NCBI RefSeq assembly: GCF_000725125.1
Contig: NZ_JFCB01000045.1
Location: 1-44,028, forward strand
From: Streptomyces toyocaensis
Lineage (GTDB): Bacteria; Actinomycetota; Actinomycetes; Streptomycetales; Streptomycetaceae
Length of the DNA: 44,028 nucleotides
Reading direction: 5' to 3'
Below the pieces are notes generated by a model, which was not told where the DNA came from, did not search any database, and worked only from the letters and a program-made list of their open reading frames with translations. Positions 37,592 to 44,028 of the stretch are shown here, piece by piece. Made by a program: the position numbers and the translations under genes. Each line of letters starts with the position of its first letter. The first letter of the stretch is position 1.

Positions 37592-39427
37592 TCAGCCCAG
37601 TGCGCGGTCCAGATTGAACGCGGCGCTGATCAGGGAGAGGTGGGTGAACGCCTGCGGGAAGTTGCCCTGCTGCTCCCCGGTGTGGCTGATCTCCTCGGCG
37701 TACAGGCCGAGGTGGTTGCCGTACGTCAGCATCTTCTCGAAGGCAAGGGCCGCCTCGTCGAGCCGTCCGGCCCTGGTCAGCGCCTCGACGTACCAGAAGG
37801 AGCACATGGAGAACGTTCCCTCGTCGCCGCGCAGTCCGTCGGGACTCACCCGCGGGTCGTAGCGGTAGACCAAGGAGTCCGACACCAGGTCCTCGGTGAG
37901 CGAGTCGAGCGTCGACAGCCACTTGGGGTCGGTCGGCGCGATGAACTTCGCCAGCGGCATCATCAGCACCGCCGCGTCCAGCACGTCGCCGTCCTCGTGC
38001 TGCACGAACGCCCGGCGTGACGCGGACCAGCCACGCTCCATGATCCACCGGTAGATGGTGTCCCTGCTCGCCCGCCAGCGGGGGAGGTCGGCGGGCAGTC
38101 CGCGCTGACGGGCCATCCTGATGGCCCGCTCGATCGCCACCCAGCACATCAGGCGCGAGTACAGGAAGTTCTTGCGGCCGCCACGCGTCTCCCAGACGCC
38201 CTCGTCGGGCTGGTCCCAGTGCGCGCACACCCAGTCCGTCAGCGCCGTCACGTGGTCCCACTGCTCGCTGGAGACGGGCTCGGCCCACTTGTTGTACAGA
38301 TAGATCGAGTCGATCAGCGCCCCGTAGATGTCGAGCTGCAGCTGACCGGCCGCGGCGTTGCCGATCCGCACCGGTGCCGAGCCCTGATGGCCCTCGAGGT
38401 GACCGAGTTCGACCTCGGGAAGGTCGGTGCGGCCGTCGATGCCGTACATGATCTGCAAGGGGCCGGACGGGGTGCCGTCACCAGGGCTGACGTGCCGGGA
38501 CACGAACCCCATGAACGCCGCGGCCTCCTCGGAGAACCCCAGGCGCAGCAGCGCGTACACGCAGAACGCGGCGTCGCGCACCCACACGTAGCGGTAGTCC
38601 CAGTTGCGTTCCCCGCCGATCTCCTCGGGAAGGCTGGTCGTCGGTGCCGCCACGATCGCGCCGGTCGGCTCGTAGGTGAGCAGCTTCAGTGTGAGCGCGG
38701 AGCGGTGCACCATCTCCCGCCAGCGGCCCCGGTAGCGGGAGGAGGACAGCCAGCGCCTCCAGTACGCCACCGTCGCGGCGAACTGCCGTTCCGCCTCCCC
38801 GCACTCGCACCGGCTGGGAGCCACGTCTCCGCCGACCCGGTCCAGGGCGAACACCGCCGTGTCGCCCTCCTTCAGCTTGAAGTCGGCCCGTACGTCCGCC
38901 TCGTCCGCCTCCAGGGGGACGGTCGCGGTGAGGGCGAGGGAGAGGTCGGGGGAATCGAAGACCGCGATGTCCCCGGTCAGCCGCACGGTGTGCGGCTGGG
39001 AGCCGTAGCCGAACCGCGGGGCCACCCGCGTCCGGAAGGGCACGGAACCGCGGACGCACAGCACCCGCCGGATCAGCCGGTGCCGCCGCTCCTCGACCGG
39101 ATCGTCGACGACGGGCATGAAGTCCTGCACCTCGCCGACACCCTCCTCGGTGAAGAAGCGGGTGATCAGGACATTGGTGTCCGGGAAGTAGAACTGCTTG
39201 GTGCTGGCCGGCAGGGCCGCCGCCAGCTCGAAGCTGCCGCCCCGCTCGGCGTCCAGGACGGCGGCGAACACGCTCGGCGCGTCGAAGGCCGTGCAGCAGT
39301 ACCAGTCGATCGTGCCGTCGGTCCCCACCAGTGCCACACTGCGCAGATCGCCGATCAGCCCGTGATCGGCGATCGGCACGTACCGCGGTGTCCCGGAGGC
39401 GTCCCGGTTCTTGGCCCTTCCGTCCAT
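37592..39427 (-). CDS. Glycoside hydrolase family 15 protein (glucoamylase/trehalase-like)
   Basis: 611 aa from ATG at 39427, GGGAGG upstream. The N-terminal beta domain starts RYVPIADHGLIGDLRSVALV with GTIDWYCCTAFDAPSVFAAV. The (alpha/alpha)6 domain has SLPEEIGGERNWDYRYVWVR followed by DAAF, DEGVWETRGG (general acid region) and LYAEEISHTGEQQGNFPQAF (base region). Actinobacterial members of this length include trehalases (GH15, about 600-680 aa) as well as glucan hydrolases, so trehalase is a plausible activity. It lacks a signal peptide, which agrees with intracellular trehalose use. It is convergent with the copper gene, 3 bases apart. Confidence 0.93.
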   Translation of the reverse strand: MDGRAKNRDASGTPRYVPIADHGLIGDLRSVALVGTDGTIDWYCCTAFDAPSVFAAVLDAERGGSFELAAALPASTKQFYFPDTNVLITRFFTEEGVGEVQDFMPVVDDPVEERRHRLIRRVLCVRGSVPFRTRVAPRFGYGSQPHTVRLTGDIAVFDSPDLSLALTATVPLEADEADVRADFKLKEGDTAVFALDRVGGDVAPSRCECGEAERQFAATVAYWRRWLSSSRYRGRWREMVHRSALTLKLLTYEPTGAIVAAPTTSLPEEIGGERNWDYRYVWVRDAAFCVYALLRLGFSEEAAAFMGFVSRHVSPGDGTPSGPLQIMYGIDGRTDLPEVELGHLEGHQGSAPVRIGNAAAGQLQLDIYGALIDSIYLYNKWAEPVSSEQWDHVTALTDWVCAHWDQPDEGVWETRGGRKNFLYSRLMCWVAIERAIRMARQRGLPADLPRWRASRDTIYRWIMERGWSASRRAFVQHEDGDVLDAAVLMMPLAKFIAPTDPKWLSTLDSLTEDLVSDSLVYRYDPRVSPDGLRGDEGTFSMCSFWYVEALTRAGRLDEAALAFEKMLTYGNHLGLYAEEISHTGEQQGNFPQAFTHLSLISAAFNLDRALG

Positions 39428-39539
39428 CGCAGCCTCCCTGGCGGCGCACGTCGTCCCGTATGCACCGCTCTGTCCAGCCTAGGCCCGTCCGGCGGATCGA
39501 GCGGGACGAACGGGGTGCGGGAGGCGGGCGGAGGCGGGC

Positions 39540-40319
39540 TCACACCACGGTCACCCGCAGCCCGGCCTCCTCGAAGCGGCGCACGGCCTCCGGGTCCGCC
39601 GCGGAGTCCGTGACCAGGGCGTCCACCGCCTCCGCCGCACAGATCCGGGCGAACGCCCGCCGGCCCAGCTTGCTGGAGTCGGCGGCCACGACCACCCGCT
39701 CGGCCCGCTCGCACAGCAGCCGGTTGACCGCGGCCTCCGCCTCGTCGTGGGCCGCGGCCCCGTGCGCGGCGTCGAAGGCGACGACACCGAGCACCGCCAT
39801 GTCCAGGGTGATCTGTCCCAGCACACCGTCCGCGAGCGGCCCGACCAGCTCGTACGACTGGGCCCGCGCCACCCCTCCGGTCAGCACGATCTTGAACTGT
39901 GGCCGCACGGCCAGCTCGCCCGCGATGTTCAGCGCGTTCGTCACCACGGTCAGCGAGGGTGACCCGGACGCGAGATCACCGCGCACGGCCAACGCCCGCG
40001 CCACCTCCGTGGTCGTCGTCCCCCCGGTCAGCCCCACCGCCTCGCCCGGAGCGACGAGATCGGCCACCGCCTTCGCGATGCGCTGCTTCTCGGACGCGTG
40101 CCGTGCCGTCTTGTAGCGCAGCGGCAGCTCGTAGGACACCCCGTGCACCACTGCGCCGCCCCGGGTGCGCACCAGCATCTGCTGCTCGGCGAGCCGGTCG
40201 AAGTCGCGCCTGATCGTCGCGGCCGACACCGCCAGCTCGCCGGCCGCCTCGTCGACGTCCAGCCGTCCGCGCTCGACGAGCAGCTCCAGCAGCGTCTTCC
40301 AGCGGGCGTCCCGTGACAT
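39540..40319 (-). CDS. DeoR/AgaR family transcriptional regulator
   Basis: 259 aa from ATG at 40319. The N-terminal winged HTH has LLELLVERGRLDVDEAAGEL, AVSAATIRRDFDRLAEQQML and VRTRGGAVV, the DeoR signature. The C-terminal sugar-phosphate sensor (DeoRC, isomerase-like) shows EKQRIAKAVADLVAPGEAVG, LTGGTTTTEVARAL, VVTNALNIAGEL, VLTGGVARAQSYELVG and VVAADSSKLGRRAFARIC. It is divergent from an SIS isomerase and a class II aldolase gene, a context typical of AgaR-like regulators of amino sugar or ketose-phosphate catabolism. The operator should lie in the 40320-40453 gap. Confidence 0.93.
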   Translation of the reverse strand: MSRDARWKTLLELLVERGRLDVDEAAGELAVSAATIRRDFDRLAEQQMLVRTRGGAVVHGVSYELPLRYKTARHASEKQRIAKAVADLVAPGEAVGLTGGTTTTEVARALAVRGDLASGSPSLTVVTNALNIAGELAVRPQFKIVLTGGVARAQSYELVGPLADGVLGQITLDMAVLGVVAFDAAHGAAAHDEAEAAVNRLLCERAERVVVAADSSKLGRRAFARICAAEAVDALVTDSAADPEAVRRFEEAGLRVTVV

Positions 40320-40389
40320 CCGCCCCTCCCGTTCCGGCCGTTCTCCGCGTCTGCGGCGACCCTAACCCACCCGGCTGAGCGCAGCATGC

Positions 40390-40419
40390 TTGATTCTGCT
40401 CGAAAGGTCGCTCTATCTT
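40390..40419 (+). promoter_or_regulatory. Promoter of the SIS isomerase-aldolase operon
   Basis: TTGATT (40390-40395), 18 bases, then TATCTT (40414-40419), about 35 bases before the isomerase ATG at 40454. The stretch is AT-richer than its surroundings. It is the probable target of the divergent DeoR-type regulator; no clear repeat stands out. Confidence 0.5.
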
Positions 40420-40453
40420 GCAGGAAAAATCATCTAGCTTCAGGGGTGCGGCA

Positions 40454-41335
40454 ATGACGCATGTCGAGGACGAACTCACCAGCCAGCCGGAGTGCTGGCA
40501 GCGCGCCGCCGAACAGGCCCCGGCGCATGCCCCGGTGCTCCCGGCTCCCGGCGAGCGGGTCGCGGTGACCGGCTGCGGCACGTCGTACTTCATGGCGCAG
40601 GCCGTCGCCGCCCTGCGTGAGGGCGCGGGGCAGGGCGAGACCGACGCGTTCGCCGCCTCCGAGTTCCCGCACCACCGCGCCTACGACCGGGTCGTCGCCC
40701 TCACCCGCTCCGGCACCACCACCGAGGTCCTCCACCTGCTCGACCGGTTGAAGGGGCGCACGCCCACCACCGCGCTCACCGCCGACCCGGCCGGCCCGGT
40801 GGTGTCGCTCGCCGACGAGACCGTCGTGCTCGGCCACGCGGACGAACGCTCCGTCGTGCAGACCCGGTTCGCCACCACGGCCCTCACCCTGCTCCGTGCC
40901 CACCTGGGCCTGCACACCGGCCGGGTCGTCGAGGACGCGCGCACGGCCCTCGCCGCCCCTCTGCCCGAAGGGCTCATGGACTGCACGCAGTTCACCTTCC
41001 TCGGCCGCGGCTGGACCGTCGGTCTGGCCAACGAGGCCGGGCTGAAGATGCGCGAGGCCGCACTCGCCTGGACGGAGGCCTACCCGGCGATGGAGTACCG
41101 GCACGGCCCCATCAGCGTCACCACCTCCGGCACCGCCACCTGGATGCTCGGCGACGCCCCCAAGGGACTGGCCGGACAGGTGAGGGACACCGGAGGGCTG
41201 TGGATCGAGGGCACCCTCGACCCGCTCGCCGAACTCGTCCGCGTCCAGCGGCTGGCCGTCGCCGTCGCCGCGGCCCGCGGCCTGGACCCCGACCGGCCCC
41301 GCCACCTCACCCGCTCGGTCGTCCTCGCGCCCTGA
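40454..41335 (+). CDS. SIS domain sugar isomerase (AgaS-like)
   Basis: 293 aa from ATG at 40454, preceded by CAGGGG; a TTG at 40418 would add 12 residues. Two SIS domains: VAVTGCGTSYFMAQAVAALR (phosphosugar loop GCGTSY), VVALTRSGTTTEVLHLLDRL (SGTTTE), then FTFLGRGWTVGLANEAGLKM with REAALAWTEAYPAMEYRHGP (the EA...E.xHGP motif of GlmS/AgaS-type isomerases). It likely deaminates or isomerises an amino sugar phosphate or ketose phosphate. It is first in an operon with the aldolase gene, which follows after 20 bases, and is under the divergent DeoR-type regulator. Confidence 0.9.
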   Translation: MTHVEDELTSQPECWQRAAEQAPAHAPVLPAPGERVAVTGCGTSYFMAQAVAALREGAGQGETDAFAASEFPHHRAYDRVVALTRSGTTTEVLHLLDRLKGRTPTTALTADPAGPVVSLADETVVLGHADERSVVQTRFATTALTLLRAHLGLHTGRVVEDARTALAAPLPEGLMDCTQFTFLGRGWTVGLANEAGLKMREAALAWTEAYPAMEYRHGPISVTTSGTATWMLGDAPKGLAGQVRDTGGLWIEGTLDPLAELVRVQRLAVAVAAARGLDPDRPRHLTRSVVLAP

Positions 41336-41355
41336 ACCGCCGGAAAGGACGACCC

Positions 41356-42237
41356 GTGCCCCTCACCACCACCGGCGAACTCGTCGGCCGTGCCACCGCG
41401 CGGCGCTCGGCGGTCGCCTCGTTCAACATCATCACCCTCGAACACATCGAGGCCGTCGTCACCGGCGCCGAGTCCGTGAACGCCGCCGTCGTCCTCCAGG
41501 TCAGCGAGAACGCCGTCACGTACCGCCACGGCCGGCTCCTCCCGCTCGCCCGCGCCGCCGTCACCGCCGCCGAGCAGGCCGCCGTGCCCGTCGCGCTGCA
41601 CCTCGACCACGTCCGCAGCGACACCCTGCTGCGCCAGGCCGCCGACGCCGGCTTCGGCTCCGTGATGTACGACGCCGCCCGGCTGCCCTACGCCGAAAAC
41701 CTCGCCGCGACGCGGGCGGCAGTGGACTGGGCCCACGCCCAAGGGCTGTGGGTGGAGGCCGAGTTGGGCGAGATCGGCGGCAAGGCCGGCCGGCCCGCCC
41801 TGGACGCCCACGCCCCCGGCGCCCGCACCGACCCCGACCAGGCCCGCGCCTTCGTCGCCGACTCCGGTGTGGACGCCCTGGCCGTCGCCATCGGCACCAC
41901 ACACGCCATGACCACCCGCACCGCCACCCTCGACCACGGCCTCCTCGAACGGCTGGCCGCCACCCTCGACGTCCCCCTCGTCCTGCACGGCTCCTCGGGC
42001 CTGCCCGACGGCGAACTCGCCGCTGCGGTCAGGGGCGGCATCGCCAAGGTCAACGTCGGAACCGCCCTGAACCTCGCCATGACGGGCGCGATCAGGGCGT
42101 ACCTCACCGCCCACCCCGAGGCGGCCGACTCCCGCGGCTACCTCACGGCCGGCCGGGAGGCGATGTCCCGCACGGTGGCGACGATCATCGGGACCCTGAC
42201 CAGCGCCGCACGCGCGCCCCGGGTGAACGCCCCGTGA
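41356..42237 (+). CDS. Class II aldolase (fructose/tagatose-bisphosphate type)
   Basis: 293 aa from GTG at 41356 with GGAAAGGA upstream. Class II FBA features: SAVASFNIITLEHIEAVVTG, VALHLDHVRSDTLLRQAADA with the zinc-binding His and catalytic Asp in LDH (84-85), EAELGEIGGKAG, AIGTTHAM, LVLHGSSGLPDGELAAAV (zinc His) and IAKVNVGTALNLAMTGAIR. The AIGTTHAM strand, where bisphosphate aldolases have GxxHGxY, fits a tagatose- or ketose-phosphate aldolase rather than central glycolytic FBA. Downstream of the SIS isomerase it would cleave the resulting ketose (bis)phosphate into trioses. Confidence 0.92.
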   Translation: MPLTTTGELVGRATARRSAVASFNIITLEHIEAVVTGAESVNAAVVLQVSENAVTYRHGRLLPLARAAVTAAEQAAVPVALHLDHVRSDTLLRQAADAGFGSVMYDAARLPYAENLAATRAAVDWAHAQGLWVEAELGEIGGKAGRPALDAHAPGARTDPDQARAFVADSGVDALAVAIGTTHAMTTRTATLDHGLLERLAATLDVPLVLHGSSGLPDGELAAAVRGGIAKVNVGTALNLAMTGAIRAYLTAHPEAADSRGYLTAGREAMSRTVATIIGTLTSAARAPRVNAP

Positions 42238-42288
42238 CCCGGTGGGACGGTCCCGGGCGAACCCGTCCGCCGCCCCTGATGACGGGAC

Positions 42289-43434
42289 TCAGCGCTTCAC
42301 GGCCCTCAGCACCACGAACTTCGGGTCGCTCGCCACCACTTCGCTGTTTCCGAACAGGCGCCGCAGCTTCACGTGGTACCCCAGGTGCCGGTTGCCGACC
42401 ACCCACAGCTCGCCGCCCGGGCGCAGGGCACGCCGGGCGCCGGTGAACATGCGCCGGGAGGTGGCGTCGGTCGTCGCCTGGTGGGAGTGGAAGGGCGGGT
42501 TGTTGAGGACGAGGTCGACGCTGCCGTCCGGTACCCCCGACAGGCCGTCGCCGACCCGGAACTCGGCGTGCCCGGACACGTCGTTCGCCCGGTACGTGGC
42601 CTCCGCCGACGCCACCGCCTGGAAGGACTCGTCCACGAACAGCACCTCGGCCCGCGGATCGGCCAGCGCCATCGCCGTACCGACGACGCCGTTCCCGCAG
42701 CCCAGGTCCACCACCCGGCCGCCCTCGCGGGCGGCGGGCAGGTGCCGGAGGAAGAAGCGGGTACCGATGTCGAGGCGGTCGGCGCAGAAGACCCCGGCGT
42801 GGTTGACGACCGTCCGGCCCGAGACCGGGCCGATGCCGACGGGCAGCGTGTAGCGGTACGGCCACGGGTTCGCGGGGCGGACCCGCGCCGGATCAGGTTC
42901 GCAGAAGATCAGCCGCGCCTTCTTCTCCGCGAGCGAGGTCCTGGTCGGGCCGAGGATCCGCTCGAACAGGTTCAGCGTCGAGGTGTGGATCTCCTTCACC
43001 ATGCCCGTGCCGACGACCACCGTGCCCCCGTGCACCGCCGGAGCCAGCCGCAGCAGCTGGTCCTCCAGCAGCGCGAGGCTCTTCGGCACGCGGACGAGCA
43101 GGACGTCGATCCGGGCGGGCGGGGGGTCCTGCGTGGTGAGCAGCCGGACCGCGCCGGGCTCCACGCCGTTGCGCGCCAGGTTCAGCCGCGTCGCCTCCTG
43201 CCCGAGCCAGGAGTCGGTGACCTGCGTGGGCCGGTGCGCGGCGAGCGCCGTCACCAGCGCCCCCCAGCGGTCGCCGACGGCCACTACCGTGCCGGACAGC
43301 GGAACCCGCCGGTCGGCGAGATGCCTGAGGAGATACTCGTCGGAGGCGTCCCAGGCGCGCAGCCTGTCCCGCGGATCCTCGGGGAACCGGGCCAGCACCG
43401 GCTCGCCCCACGGAGTCGTCATACGGTCGTTCAT
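42289..43434 (-). CDS. RlmG/RsmC-like class I SAM-dependent methyltransferase
   Basis: 381 aa from ATG at 43434. It has two tandem Rossmann-like halves: a degenerate N-terminal one (GTVVAVGDRWGALVTALAAH, LLVRVPKSLALLEDQLLRLA) and an active C-terminal one with VVDLGCGNGVVGTAMALADP (SAM loop), VLFVDESFQAVASAEATYRA, and the catalytic VDLVLNNPPFHSHQATTD (NPPF). This duplicated architecture is that of the 16S m2G1207 and 23S m2G1835 methyltransferases, so it probably modifies a guanine N2 in rRNA. It is convergent with the aldolase gene and divergent from the AlkB-like gene, 56 bases apart. Confidence 0.93.
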   Translation of the reverse strand: MNDRMTTPWGEPVLARFPEDPRDRLRAWDASDEYLLRHLADRRVPLSGTVVAVGDRWGALVTALAAHRPTQVTDSWLGQEATRLNLARNGVEPGAVRLLTTQDPPPARIDVLLVRVPKSLALLEDQLLRLAPAVHGGTVVVGTGMVKEIHTSTLNLFERILGPTRTSLAEKKARLIFCEPDPARVRPANPWPYRYTLPVGIGPVSGRTVVNHAGVFCADRLDIGTRFFLRHLPAAREGGRVVDLGCGNGVVGTAMALADPRAEVLFVDESFQAVASAEATYRANDVSGHAEFRVGDGLSGVPDGSVDLVLNNPPFHSHQATTDATSRRMFTGARRALRPGGELWVVGNRHLGYHVKLRRLFGNSEVVASDPKFVVLRAVKR

Positions 43435-43490
43435 CGTCCGACCAGGCTAGCCGAGCCGCAGCTCAGCACGTATGGGGGAGGATGGGAGGC

Positions 43491-44028
43491 ATGGACACCG
43501 AGCTGTTCCCGAGGGAGCGGAGCGAGATCGCGCCGGGCGCGGTGCACCTGCCGGACTGGCTGGACGCGCGGGAGCAGCGCGAACTGCTCGACCACTGCCG
43601 CGCGTGGTCCCGCCCGCCCGCCGGACTGCGTACCGTGCGCACGCCCGGAGGCGGCACCATGACCGCCCGGCAGGTGTGCCTCGGATGGCACTGGTATCCG
43701 TACGGTTACGCGCGCACCGTCGTGGACGGCGACGGTGCGCCGGTGAAACCCTTCCCCCGGCGGCTCGGCGAACTGGGCCGCCGCGCGCTGACCGACGCGT
43801 TCGGCGCGCACGCCGCACGGGAGGCCGCGTACGACATCGCGCTGGTCAACTTCTACGACGCCGACGCCCGCATGGGGATGCACCGGGACAGCGACGAGAC
43901 GTCACACGCGCCCGTGGTGTCGCTGAGCCTCGGCGACAGCTGCGTCTTCCGCTTCGGCAACACCGTGTCCCGGACCCGCCCGTACACGGACGTGGAGCTG
44001 CGCAGCGGCGACCTGTTCGTCTTCGGCG
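43491..44028 (+). CDS. AlkB-like 2-oxoglutarate/Fe(II) dioxygenase (3' truncated by window edge)
   Basis: 179 complete codons are visible from ATG at 43491 with GGGAGG just upstream, and the frame is still open at the window end. It starts MDTELFPRERSEIAPGAVHL. The AlkB core includes ALVNFYDADARMGMHRDSDE with the iron-binding HxD (His131, Asp133), then HAPVVSLSLGDSCVFRFG and RPYTDVELRSGDLFVFG; the second His and the Arg pair lie beyond the edge. It demethylates alkylated DNA bases (m1A, m3C) by oxidation. Its neighbour is a likely rRNA methyltransferase on the opposite strand. Confidence 0.92.
   Translation, partial: MDTELFPRERSEIAPGAVHLPDWLDAREQRELLDHCRAWSRPPAGLRTVRTPGGGTMTARQVCLGWHWYPYGYARTVVDGDGAPVKPFPRRLGELGRRALTDAFGAHAAREAAYDIALVNFYDADARMGMHRDSDETSHAPVVSLSLGDSCVFRFGNTVSRTRPYTDVELRSGDLFVFG

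Overview
The window is about 44 kb of very GC-rich actinobacterial chromosome, almost certainly from a Streptomyces. The reasons are the strong G/C bias at third codon positions, frequent GTG starts, ATGA/GTGA stop-start overlaps, leaderless promoters, and a typical gene set: LacI/ROK pair, DesK/NarL-type two-component pair, DUF6421, DUF6332, deazaflavin-dependent reductase, class F sortase and actinobacterial GH15. I see no rRNA, tRNA, CRISPR array, prophage or intact insertion sequence. It reads as ordinary chromosomal accessory/metabolic sequence with some gene decay.

Layout. 1-3.4 kb: the end of a FUSC membrane protein translationally coupled to a MarR regulator, a scar holding two facing gene remnants (VOC on minus, GNAT on plus), then an intact divergent VOC/GNAT pair. 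3.4-9 kb: a glycerophosphodiesterase, then DUF6421, an SDR and a threonine aldolase as one plus-strand unit, then a transglutaminase-like protein coupled to a B3/B4-domain protein behind a leaderless promoter with a large dyad. 9-13.2 kb: acyltransferase, thioredoxin, flavin reductase, and etfB-etfA ending in a perfect terminator. 13.3-18.5 kb: a DUF6986 aldolase-like protein, an unrecognised protein, and a LacI regulator divergent from a ROK kinase across a GACAACGTTGTC operator. 18.5-23.7 kb: a P-loop kinase/NUDIX fusion, a metallo-beta-lactamase, an M20 dipeptidase, a geranylgeranyl-reductase-family flavoprotein and a deazaflavin-dependent reductase.

23.7-31.2 kb: an operator array in front of a TetR gene, a sensor kinase/response regulator pair, a small DUF6332-like membrane protein, a stress-type SDR, an MFS transporter, and a secreted tandem-repeat protein followed by a class F sortase. 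31.2-37.6 kb: a decayed CBM2 fragment, a divergent SDR/TetR pair, a PAP2 phosphatase, and a copper module (CopA and a secreted His-rich protein) read divergently from two promoters that each carry a CsoR-type TACCC-N5-GGGTA site. 37.6-44 kb: a GH15 hydrolase, a DeoR/AgaR regulator divergent from a SIS isomerase and class II aldolase (amino sugar or ketose catabolism), an RlmG/RsmC-like methyltransferase and the start of an AlkB-like dioxygenase.

The most interesting items are the sortase F/repeat-protein pair with an LAEPG-containing sorting-signal-like C terminus, DUF6421 with a zincin-like HDxxH plus EExRxD arrangement, the dense operator array between the deazaflavin reductase and TetR genes, the kinase-NUDIX fusion, and the two decay scars. 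All functions are inferred from sequence motifs and recalled family features; no database search was run.
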